Source of the DNA: Endomychus coccineus
Taxonomy: Eukaryota > Arthropoda > Insecta > Coleoptera > Endomychidae
DNA: 64,000 nt
Reading direction: 5' to 3'
Assembly (NCBI GenBank): GCA_958510875.1
Contig: OY294070.1
Location: 48,202,078 to 48,266,077 of the forward strand
Positions 21,772-31,238 of the stretch are shown one piece after another (the first letter of the stretch is position 1; every line of letters starts with the position of its first letter). The translations under genes and the position numbers were made by a program. The notes under the pieces were generated by a model that was given only the letters and a program-made list of their open reading frames with translations, made no database searches and was not told where the DNA came from.

Positions 21772-23171
21772 TCATTTTTTGAAAAAATGTTCAAATTTAC
21801 TTTTCGTTTGTCCGTGTAATTTAATTTTAACATAATTCTTCACAGTGTCCACTGTGACATTTGACAGTATGAAATTATAACCAATCTTTAAATTTCTATC
21901 GGAGTACACGTATTTATTTTTACCTATTTGGTCCATGATTGATATTTCAGCTTCAAGCATATCATCGTTCGTTTTGATAATGAAACCAAGGTTCCATGTT
22001 TAGTCAACTACAAAACTAACATATGTATTGAATACCCAATCGTAAACGTTTTTATTTAACAAATCAAAAATCAGTTCATTCTTTTCATCATTTCCAATAA
22101 TTTTACAAGCATCCATCTGACTTTGGAATGAATCTGCGAAAGCTTCTGGTACTAGGTATTGTTTGTGCTTCACTGATTTCTGAATTCCGGATGAGGTGGA
22201 TTTCTATTCTGTCAATCAAGAATGGTTCTATTGATTCCATATCATTTTTACAAAAATCATACAAATTTCTTGCTGTGAGGATTTGATTCGACTTCGGACG
22301 TCGCAAGCTTTCTCTTGCTACTTGTCTTTTTAAACTGCCACCAATACCATCAACTGCAGATTTTCCGTGCGATGTGGCAAAAAAGTTCCAATTTCCTGGT
22401 AGACTATGGTTTTTTTTTACGAGTTAGATGTAAAAAATTCTCACAGTTTTTATATTGCCCAACACATCCATCCGTGAAATATTCAAGTTGAGTAATTCTT
22501 GGAAAATGATTTTTGATATAATCAATCACGTATTTAATAAAAGTTTGCACCATTGCATTGTCATGCTTCAAATCTTCTGTGAGAAAACAGAGAGATTTGT
22601 GATTAATAACACCTTCGCTATCTTCTGTATATATCACGACTGGATATACAGTATAAGTATTTCTGGCCCAGTAATGGCTTTGAACTTCGTCCTGGATAAC
22701 GAATATATTATTTTCAGCAAAATCGATATCGACTACAGCTGTATATTCGTCTAAATTTGCTTTCATATTTGAAAAAATATTGGCTTATTGAAGAGCTATG
22801 TAATGATGTGGAATAAGATTATTAAACTGATTAACCAATAAATCCAACAAGTTCTCGTAAGTACAAGTCTGAATAATTAACTCAGATCGGTCTACTTGGG
22901 TCCATTGTTTGAAGGAAAAAATTACACTCCCGTCTTCCAAATCATAAGATGATAACAATTCTGACTTCAAAATATTGGTCATGTGCTCTTTTTGTGAACA
23001 TTTTAAACATAACCTCATCATGCAAGTTTTATTGCCAATATCACACACCAGTTTTATTATTATTTTTTTGTATTTGAGCTTGGAACGCAAGGCGTCTTTA
23101 AAAGTTTCGTGTTTTGGTGCTTTATGCAAACACAAACAGCATGAGTTCTTGGGGATCCGGCTAAAACGCAA
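21772..23171 (-). pseudogene. DDE-like transposase of unassigned family
   Basis: Minus-strand pieces from 23,171 to 21,772: a Cys-rich part (CCLCLHKAPKHETFKDALR), a region with CDIGNKTCMMRLCLKC, a strand with VDIDFAENN that may supply the first acidic residue, then YFTDGCVGQYKNCENFLHL for the second. Next, after a break near 22,404, comes a TSHGKS.VDGIGG-type block near 22,350, and the element's C-terminus ending in HFFKK. It is broken by frameshifts near 22,780, 22,404, 22,310 and 22,100. The DFAE, TDG.GQYKN and HGKS.DG blocks match a family common in animal genomes but usually unnamed. The catalytic assignment is inference. Confidence 0.65.
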
Positions 23172-23214
23172 AATTTGAGCCTAAGGTTGGAAAACAATGA
23201 AAAACCGACCTTAT

Positions 23215-23333
23215 CGTTTTCAAATATCATACTGTCAAATGTCACAGTGGAAACTGTGAAGAACTATGTTAAAATAAAATTAAACGGACAAACAAAAAGT
23301 GAATTTGAACTGTTTTTCAAAAAATTAATTATG
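23215..23333 (+). pseudogene. inverted duplicate of the transposase C-terminus
   Basis: The plus strand encodes ILSNVTVETVKNYVKIKL and ends FFKKLIM-stop, matching the minus-strand C-terminus at 21,777-21,885 with a few changes. It is part of the right inverted arm, so the arm is a copied 3' end and not a simple terminal repeat. Confidence 0.75.
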
Positions 23334-24480
23334 TGACCAATATGATGATTATATTTTACTGTAGGTACTTGAGTTGGGTATTACTACTCTCACAACTGTT
23401 TCTCACTTGTCTTAGGATATTGTTGATTTAAAAAATGTTCATTTGATTATTTTTTATCACAAAAATTGATATTGAATTTTTAAATCTATTCATAATATCA
23501 CACAACATTGTTGAATAAATTTTCCTGTGTGAAACTAAAGCGAATAAAAAAATATGAAAATTGAATAGAAAAGTTTAAAAACATCAAATCTATAGACCTG
23601 TGACTGCAACTTTTTTTGGATTTCACTATTTTTTTCACGTTCTGCTAAATTGAATTATTCAAATAGAATTTCATTAACCTATTTTTTAATTCTATTGAAT
23701 TATGATTGAATTCTACAATGCTCATCGTACTAAATATAACGATAAAAAAAATATCAAATTTCCGTATTTTCAGTGTTTTGACGAAAATTTTCATATCAAG
23801 AGCATGGATCCGCAGATTTTACATGAAAGTACATGGTTTCAGCTACCTTCCCTGAAAATTTTGAAACAATCAAAGTGGCAGCAGCTGAGTTATGCATTTT
23901 TGAAGACAGTGACAATTTTGAGTTTTTCGAATTTTTTGCGCATGCGTCAGCTAAATACGCTAGATATTCTGATTTAATCGGATTCCAGGGAAAATTTCGT
24001 ATCAATTTGGGCTTTTCCAAATATTTTTTGGTTCTAAAAGTTCATTTTTACCGAAGGAATTCGATTTTGAATTTTTTGACGTTAAAATTGGCCAAATATT
24101 TGTATTGGCCGATATATCCAAAATTTTATTTCCTGTCGACCTGAAATTTTCAGGATCTTATTTTTTCGGTAATGAAAACCTATCCCCAAAAGTTGAACGA
24201 AATCGGAGATGTTGACCCATTGAGTGTTGCTGTTCTGACGTGGAATGACTGACTTTACTACGTAATTAAATTAAGTTTAATTAATGTATAATTGAATAGA
24301 ATAAAATGGTGCATTATAAAATCCCTACTTCGCTACTAATATTATAATTGCGAAAATGAGTTTGAATACAAGACAGTAGTGTATTGTCGGTCTGTTTGTT
24401 AAGTTTTCACGAAAAACTAAGCAACAAATCTATCTGTGTATGTGGATTATTGTATTCATTGCTTAAATGAGATCTAAAAT

Positions 24481-24606
24481 TCAATTGTGGAAGCCGTTAC
24501 TTTGTGATAGTTTATCATTTCGACTACTTTGTTTTACTATCACTGATATGTAATATAGTCGTTACTATAGTTTCAACACTAAACGTGTCATCTTCAGACG
24601 AAAAAT
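24481..24606 (-). repeat. hammerhead-bearing repeat, copy 2 (inverted)
   Basis: The reverse complement of the repeat at 9,189-9,345, with small gaps. It lies inside the right part of the hAT shell, between the nested transposon and the right terminus. Confidence 0.75.
24559..24601 (-). ncRNA. type I hammerhead ribozyme-like motif
   Basis: On the minus strand: TCGT, CTGAAGA, T, GACAC-GTTTA-GTGTT, GAA, ACTATAGT, A, ACGA. Stem I (TCGT/ACGA) pairs perfectly here, better than in the copy at 9,195. All invariant core positions are kept. Confidence 0.7.
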
Positions 24607-24685
24607 GAATGACATGGACCTCTTGCACGTCGTCGTCGACCCTTGGGGGTCGATATAGACCACTTTGGGTATCACTGGACTAGCT

Positions 24686-25220
24686 GGTCAGCTAAATACA
24701 CGAGGATCCGTTTTAATCATATTGATGAATTGAAAACTTATGGTAAGAACAGATGTTGATAATAAATTTTTAGCTTCTTCTGCTTACACATTCATGATAA
24801 ATAATGTGGAATAGTTAACTGCTTGATGGAGTAGGAATAGGACTAGAGGGAACGTAGAATGAAATAGTACAAAGGAAGGCCCAACTGTAACTTTTAAGCC
24901 ATGAATTACACCAAGCTTTGCCTCAAAAACTAGATTATCCGTTTTATTCTGTAAAATAAGCTGATGTCTCAGTATCAGTTTAGCTATCCATATAAGGTAG
25001 AATGTAGATGCATCTTGCGTTGGCTGTGTGCTGTTTGGTGGTAACTATTGTTGACAACAATCACTTACTTGCTTTTCTTTTATTTATTGCAGTGCTTTGA
25101 GACGATGTAAAATTAGTAAGCTCTTCTTTTGAATTCTCGTATTCTTAGGATTATGCTATTTGTCTGGTCTTATTTCGCGACTTGACCCTTTCATGACGGA
25201 GTTTCATCTCTGTTGTGCGT
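24686..25220. other. no gene recognised
   Basis: Right flank of the hAT element. No coding or repeat signal that I can support. Confidence 0.5.
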
Positions 25221-25230
25221 GTTTCAATCA

Positions 25231-25721
25231 AAGAGTTCTATATACCGGGTGTTTCAAATTCGATCCTCACCATTGGGATCTCGGAAACTATAAGAGATAC
25301 GAAGATGGTTGAATTGGGGCAAATTTGCGCATTTACCTGTCTAACAATATGCCGTTGAGAAAGTTCTGAAATTCCGAGTATATCCGGAGATATCCGGAAA
25401 AAACCGAAATATTGGAAAATTGTTTTTATTTTTTGTTGGCTTTATCTTAAGAATTTGAAAATAAATTGCACTTTAACATTGTCACTTTTCCCCTGCTACA
25501 TAATGGTGTTTTCAGATTTGCTATCCGACGTTTCGTCTTCCGGCCACCATCATCAACTTTATTTTTTCTCATGGGCGCTACATTGGATTCTTCCTGTTTT
25601 GAATAGAACCAGATATTACCTTTTCAATGATGTATCATAAGTTATCATTCTTTTTCTGCAATATGTCCGTCAACTTTTCAGTGAAAGGCTTAGTAGTCTA
25701 CTCTATGTATAGAACTCTTTG
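25231..25721. mobile_element. small TIR element with 10-bp flanking direct repeat
   Basis: AAGAGTTCTATA at 25,231 is matched in reverse by tatagaactctt near 25,709-25,720. Both sides are flanked by GTTTCAATCA (25,221-25,230; 25,722-25,731), a perfect 10-bp direct repeat. The interior starts with a taccgggtgtttcaaa block, common near the ends of insect repeats. No transposase. A 9-10 bp duplication would suit a Mutator-like element, but this is inference. Confidence 0.6.
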
Positions 25722-25899
25722 GTTTCAATCATCAATATTATTTAATATCATAACATAAAGGAGTGTCTTAGGTGATTTGTTATTTCTTCAGCCGTTTTTT
25801 TTTTAGTGGGGCATTACAGCCCATCAGGTTTGAAATAATACACAAATGAATAAAAAATATATATTTTCTAACTTCTTATGACAAAAATATGTAATTACA

Positions 25900-27442
25900 T
25901 ATGGTAAGCAGTGAAAAAATTGATACAGAGTGGGAACCACATGCTCTACAAATAGTATTTGTGCGCTGCTCAATATTGTTTTGTGAACACCTAGTCTTCT
26001 TCTCTGTTGTTCAAGAATCGGCATGTGATCACAAACATTCGTCATTGTTCTTTGCTTCTTCGAAGGTCGTCCAGAAGTTGAATGTCTCTTTACACCCGCC
26101 TTGCTTTTCCCATGTCGAATAAGACAGAACCACCAAGAAATCCAAAAATGGTTATTTCTTACGCCTCACTTCATTATAAATAATGCAGAAATTAACAACA
26201 ACCATGATTTGCATTTTGCAAAAAACTTTCTTTCACCACTTGGTACACTTTCGATCAAATTCGTATAGGCCAACCAAATGGTCTGTCAACACCTCCATGA
26301 ACTTATTGTAAAGGGAAATCATCTCGGGGCATTCAACAGCAACTTTTTCACCATACATTTCATACACCATGGTTACCTCTTCCCCGCGACAGTTGTTAAT
26401 TGCCAAAACTTCCTTCGTATCTTGCCATCTAGTAAAACGTATACTTTCATTCATACACAAGAACTTAGATTGACTTTTCTCTAGGTTTTTCAAACTTTGT
26501 GGTATGTTTTTTCGTGTTCTAATGCAAGTTACTACTGCTGCATATGGCAATGTATTCATCAATGATATACTGAAGTGAAGAATCTATCAAAACAGAGTAC
26601 AATATCAGATTTGGTTATGGAAGAGGTAAGTTCCATCTACCAGCTCTTCTTCCCACCATACACAATTAGATCGTATAAATAGCCAGTTAGAGAGTAACTT
26701 CTTCACCATAGTTTGATACCCCGCTTGGTGGGTTTCAGTGGCGAATATTGTTTCAAGCTTGACCTGCCTTTGAATTTGGCCATGCTTTAGTCTATGGACT
26801 GGTGAACCGAATCCGTTCTACCTTTCTGGTGTGTATGTTTGAAACACTCCACGAGCTTTTCGACATAATAAATTTTACAATAGTCTGCTGGCTTTTCGGG
26901 ATAATTGAAGTACAATTTAGAAATTAGGAACTTGTAACGATTGCGCGACATTGAATTTTTAATTGTATTATTCCCGATGGAGGGGTACTTTGACCAATAA
27001 CAGTTCAAGCTTGGCAGCACGTTATAAGACATTAACATAACACCAGTTACCATCATAATTAATATTTTTCTCCTAAAGTTTTCAGTCTTTAATTGGTGCA
27101 ATGTAATGTGGACATGGACAAACTTCTCGGTATTTCTGTATCCCTAGCAAGAGGCAGTTTCATCCGTGGAGTATAGTTATTCGGAACTGAATACCATATT
27201 ATTCTGTCTGAGGCAGTAGAGCGCACATACTGAGGACTTGTAGAAGCAGTTTGAGAAACTGAAGTGTTTAGTATATTACCATGCTCATTATCATCAGCAC
27301 TATCGCTATCTTCAGCCTCGATGTCGCTATCATCCAAATGAACATCGCCGTCGCACGCAGTTTCATTTTCTGAACTTGATTTGGCCCAATCTGAATCTTG
27401 ATTACTGCTATTTTTGTAAGGGTCAGTATCGCTTTCGGACAA
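25900..27442 (-). pseudogene. piggyBac-like transposase, broken
   Basis: Minus-strand pieces in order. The first is an acidic N-terminus (27,442-27,089). Then comes the core start with NCYWSKYPSIGNNTIKNSMS and YYVEKLVECFKHTH (27,101-26,787). Then a degraded stretch, then TCIRTRKNIPQSLKN through LYEFDRKCTKW (26,562-26,233). Last is a Cys-containing tail near 26,000. The order and motifs fit the piggyBac transposase, which normally cuts at TTAA. The strip that should carry the catalytic GVDxxDQ-like motif reads EVLTDHLVGLY, so the catalytic Asp region is altered. Several frameshifts and stops are present. I could not find TTAA-flanked terminal repeats with confidence. Confidence 0.75.
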
Positions 27443-27885
27443 GTTGATATTTTCACAATTTCTTAAAGCTGCCTCGAAGTAAGTGGCGTTTTTCTATTCA
27501 TTCTGGAATAAAACAAAATAATTCTTAGGTCTGCTGGGATTAATAAGCCCAACGATAAAGCCTGTTGGGATATAACGTCCCACAAAACAATTGCAGTTCA
27601 TTTTGCATTACAATATGTAAAATATATTCAAATTATTTGATTCACAAAGATACTTACTTAGTTCGACAAAATAAATAGGATATAATTGCCTCAATAAACA
27701 TTTAAAAACATCGAAAAATAACCGACATGCAGCGTGGAGCCTGCGAAATTTGAGGTTATCTCACTTTACTTGTGAACAACAAACTGCTAGATGGCAGTAG
27801 ACGCTGAAAAGACTGAACTGGCATTCATATATGCGGCGCCGTTTGTACCATAATTATTATTTATTTATATTTTAAGCGTCTTAGA
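27443..27885. other. no gene recognised
   Basis: Upstream side of the piggyBac remnant. Short AT-rich DNA with no supported feature. Confidence 0.45.
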
Positions 27886-28806
27886 ATATACAGGGAGTCC
27901 AGGTTTTGGTAGCAGAACTTCAACAGTCGATAGGAAATTTGAATTAGAGGAAAAAAGTTCCTATTAACATATATGCACAGACGCTTAATTTTTGAGATTT
28001 TTGAGGGTGTTGAATTTCATAAAAAATTTCTTAATTTTGTTTGTATCTCCGAAGATAATCAAGATGTCTCAATGAAATGTATTACCGTGGATGCGGTTTT
28101 CGTTGAAGTTAGAAGATCTATTGTACGACACGAGAAAATGGGAATCATTTTGAAAAATTTCTTCAAAATTAATACACAAAATTTTGAAAATGTTGTCTTG
28201 TTAACTCTTGTTGGTGGACTTACCATAAATTAAAATACATTGTAGTTATCTGGGTTAAACATTTTTGGAAATAGAAATTTGTTATTCGGCCTTTCTTTGT
28301 AATGTATCGATGTAGAGATTAGAAAAGACAGCTTATTTAATTTTTGTCACTCAACGACGCTCTTTAATTTAAGGTTCCTTTTTTCTAATTTTCACCCGAT
28401 TTTCATAGTGGTGGTGATTAATTGCAAAAATTGAATTTGCCGTGAAACGGTGCCAGGTACAAAGAAATATCAAGAGACCTTATTTGTTTAGATTTGAATT
28501 CTGCATCGAAATTTGTTACTAAAAAGTAACCTTTACAGGGTGATAACACATTTCGGGTCAATTTATTGTTATTAAATACCTATATCTGCGCCACTGGAAG
28601 TAATACCGGTCTCAAATTATGTGCAAATGTGGTAACCTATCCGAGCATTCACGGTACCAAATTTTGTTGAGAAATTTTTTATAAAATTCAACATCCTGTA
28701 TCTCAAAAATTAAGCGTCTGTGCCTATATGTTTATAAGAACTTTTTTCCCAAAATCAAATTTTCTATCGACTGTTCATGCTCTGCTACTAAAACCTGGGA
28801 TACCCT
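27886..28806. mobile_element. fold-back element with arms of about 155 bp
   Basis: The left arm 27,886-28,045 starts atacagggagtcc and is matched in reverse by the right arm 28,652-28,806 ending ggataccctgtat. Shared blocks include acagtcgatag, cacagacgcttaatttttgag and gttgaatttcataaaaaattt. The 600-bp centre has no recognisable gene; an 86-codon frame at 27,973-28,233 overlaps the arm and is probably incidental. Likely a non-autonomous DNA transposon. Confidence 0.8.
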
Positions 28807-28820
28807 GTATATTAAATTTA

Positions 28821-28983
28821 ACAATATATATTGAATAACTTTCTATACATATTGATCATGTTTTATATATATGGATTGTAGAATGAAAATATATAGAAGT
28901 TGTGGGAAATATATATGAAACTTTAACTTCGTGTATTCGCCACTGGAGGCGCTGAGGCTAACATATTATTGTGTGAGGAATTT
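28821..28983 (+). repeat. repeat X, left half
   Basis: This matches the reverse complement of 39,790-39,886: a block about atattgaataactttctatac, then, after an extra 75 bp or so, cgccactggaggcgctgaggct and tgaggaatt. It stops at about 28,983, where LTR sequence begins. The continuation of X is found at 37,509. Confidence 0.7.
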
Positions 28984-30544
28984 TAATAATTTTATTCTAC
29001 CGGCTAGCTTTTTATTTTGATTTGATTTTTTTGAATTTATATTTCATATGTTGGATTTGTTTTGATTGATTTGAATGAAAATGATCTTTTTATATTATAT
29101 GGAATTAAACACAAGATTTTTTTTGAATGTTGGAAGTTTCTATATTTTAATATTAATGACTCTATGTTATTATCTCAGGTTACAGATTTTACGATTTATA
29201 TTTTATGTTCTAAAATTTCTATGTTTAACCTCAAAACTACTTAATATTAATTCTTGTTTACAAACGACAATCTTACATTCAGATATACAAATAACGATAC
29301 AATGAGGATATTATAAATGAACTTACTTTTAGTTATATCCAATATTATGAGAGAAAATGTTGGCAATGTTCAGTTGATTTTATATCTTCTTGGTTATTTG
29401 ATTATTCACTTTAAAACACAATGCTCTGCTTTGAAAACATACACTATGTTGTTACTTCTTTATAAATTCAGGAACTGTTGATAATAAATTGTTAACTTGT
29501 TTTATTCTTTTAAGATATAAAACTTCTTCAATAATATACTGGAACGCTATCGAAGACTGGATATTCTACGATGCTACTTATTAACTGTGGTTATTATAAC
29601 CTTAAACTTTGTTATGAAGACTCAGGAACACTACTTGATTCGTAGGAATAATTTACTTGCTTCGGTTACTTTAACTTGTCGAAGCTACAGAGACTAATTG
29701 AGTTCTCCGATGTTACCAAAAACTAAGGTTATGGAAATATACTTGAGCTGCAGAAGATGCTTTGGATCTCAGATGTAAATACAAACTGTCTGGTTTTCCT
29801 TCCTGTTTCCTTTTTCTAGGACTCACAAAAGGGAAGCCAGCTTATGACATTTCCAACCAATGAGGTGCTTCCTTTCTTAATCTAGGATGTTTTGGTCATT
29901 GTTGGATTTTGACAGAATTTTTTAATTGTTGACCCTTTGAAGTATCTAAAATTGTCTCGACCAATCAAAATTGAGTATTCTAGAAATTTTGAATTATTAA
30001 AGATTTCCAAATCATTCAAAGTGATCATGCATTCTCCTATTTAAATTAATATTGCCTACATTTTTCCACATATTTTGGTATGAGATAACCTATGATTAGG
30101 TTCATATTAACTTGCTTATTCCAATATTTATGTCAATTTTGACATTTGTCAATTCTTAAATCTAATACATAATATAAAATATAAATAACAATTATATAAC
30201 ATTGTAGAACTCAAATTTCCTAATTCTATCTTAAATCTATAACATATTTTAATATTTTTTGCTATCTTCTGATAGTCTTTGATTCGTTTTAATAAAGATT
30301 TCCTCCTTCGTATCACTGTACGTTTATCCACTTTCACTGTTTCTTGTTTACACTTCTGATTCTATATTACATTCTGATTTAATTTCGTTATATATTGTTT
30401 AATACCTTATACCACCTATAATTTAACTTATAATAATGTTTTTAATTCCATATTTTATATATTTTATTAATCTTTTCTAATTTTAAAGTTTCGGTAAATT
30501 CAAATTTTATCATTTTATGTTATGTAGGAAATGAAATCATAACA
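28984..30544 (-). repeat. LTR of element 2, outer end truncated
   Basis: It aligns throughout with the LTR of element 1 from the ttctaccggctagc block to the terminal atcataaca, with many substitutions. The outer 120-130 bp (U5 end with the primer-site echo) are missing. The TATA block of the family is disrupted here. Confidence 0.85.
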
Positions 30545-30641
30545 AATTCCCCTAAATCAATTTTAAGTATTAATCAAACTTTTTAATATTAAAATTTATT
30601 TATCTTTTGATTTTATTTTCTTTATCTAGATTTATTAATAA

Positions 30642-31238
30642 TCACTACATAGTATAAAACAAAGTCGCTACCCAAACTACCCAACGGATTTTGATGAGTT
30701 TTTTTTAATAGATAGAGTGATTGAAGAGGAAGGTTTATATGTATAATAACATCCATTAAATAGTGGAGAAATACTGTTATTTTTGAGGTTTCTAATGTGA
30801 TGTCGTAAATAATTACATTTTTTCCGCTTACATTGCAAACGCAGGCTGAACCCTACGAGATACATCAAAATATTGTACACATTGAAAAGGTCTACAGAAA
30901 ACTACGCGATGGTATATGTATATCTCTTATGGTTATCCCACAATACCATTTTTTTGTCATTTACTTTTTACGACAAAAAATGGCTAATTTTCGAAGCGAT
31001 TTTAACCAATACAGCATTAATCCTTATCCAATTAAATACCTTAAATACATTGTTGATTTAATATAGATCTATATGGCCCTTTACAGCATATGATACAGAT
31101 TTAAAAATTGCGGGACGTAGCGTTTGCGGCGGTACCGGCCGGAGCGGCCGCTATGTTTTTATATACAACGTTCACAGTTTTTCTGTAGTGTACTTAGTAT
31201 CAGCATTGCACCTGTGCGAAGCCGGGGCGAGTCGCTAG
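30642..31238 (+). mobile_element. non-autonomous Helitron
   Basis: A 597-bp insert begins TCACTACATAGTATAAAACA and ends in GTCGCTAG, with a GCGA...TCGC hairpin just before the terminal CTAG. It sits between an A (30,641) and a T (31,239), the usual Helitron target. Element 1 has the uninterrupted sequence attaataattatacttg at the matching place (about 3,095-3,111), so this is a direct empty-site proof. No Rep/helicase gene, so it moved with enzymes from elsewhere. Confidence 0.85.

Larger units (their letters stand above)
20907..24249 (-). mobile_element. DDE-type DNA transposon with about 1-kb inverted arms
   Basis: The ends are exact inverses: GTCATTCCACGTCAGAACA at 20,907 and its reverse complement ending at 24,249, flanked by TGA on both sides (20,904-20,906; 24,250-24,252). 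Inverse similarity continues inward for about 1 kb on both sides (to about 21,876 and 23,226) and includes the last 35-40 codons of the transposase. The element therefore carries a normal 3' end on the left and an inverted duplicate of it on the right. The right arm holds an extra insertion of about 55 bp near 23,588-23,646. Confidence 0.75.
20062..24677 (-). mobile_element. hAT transposon shell with 8-bp target duplication
   Basis: The left end CAGAGGTCCTCAAAC at 20,062 and the reverse complement of the right end, CAGTGATACCCAAAG at 24,677, are hAT-type termini. They are flanked by GACTAGAT (20,054-20,061) and GACTAGCT (24,678-24,685), an 8-bp duplication with one change. Only the C-terminal part of a hAT transposase remains near the left end. 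The centre is occupied by another DNA transposon (20,907-24,249), and a hammerhead repeat lies near the right end. Confidence 0.75.

Noticed and set aside
24310..24420. tactaatattataattgcgaaaatg block, similar to a common insect repeat start
   Set aside because: Only a short match to a remembered pattern; no ends or copies in the window support an annotation.
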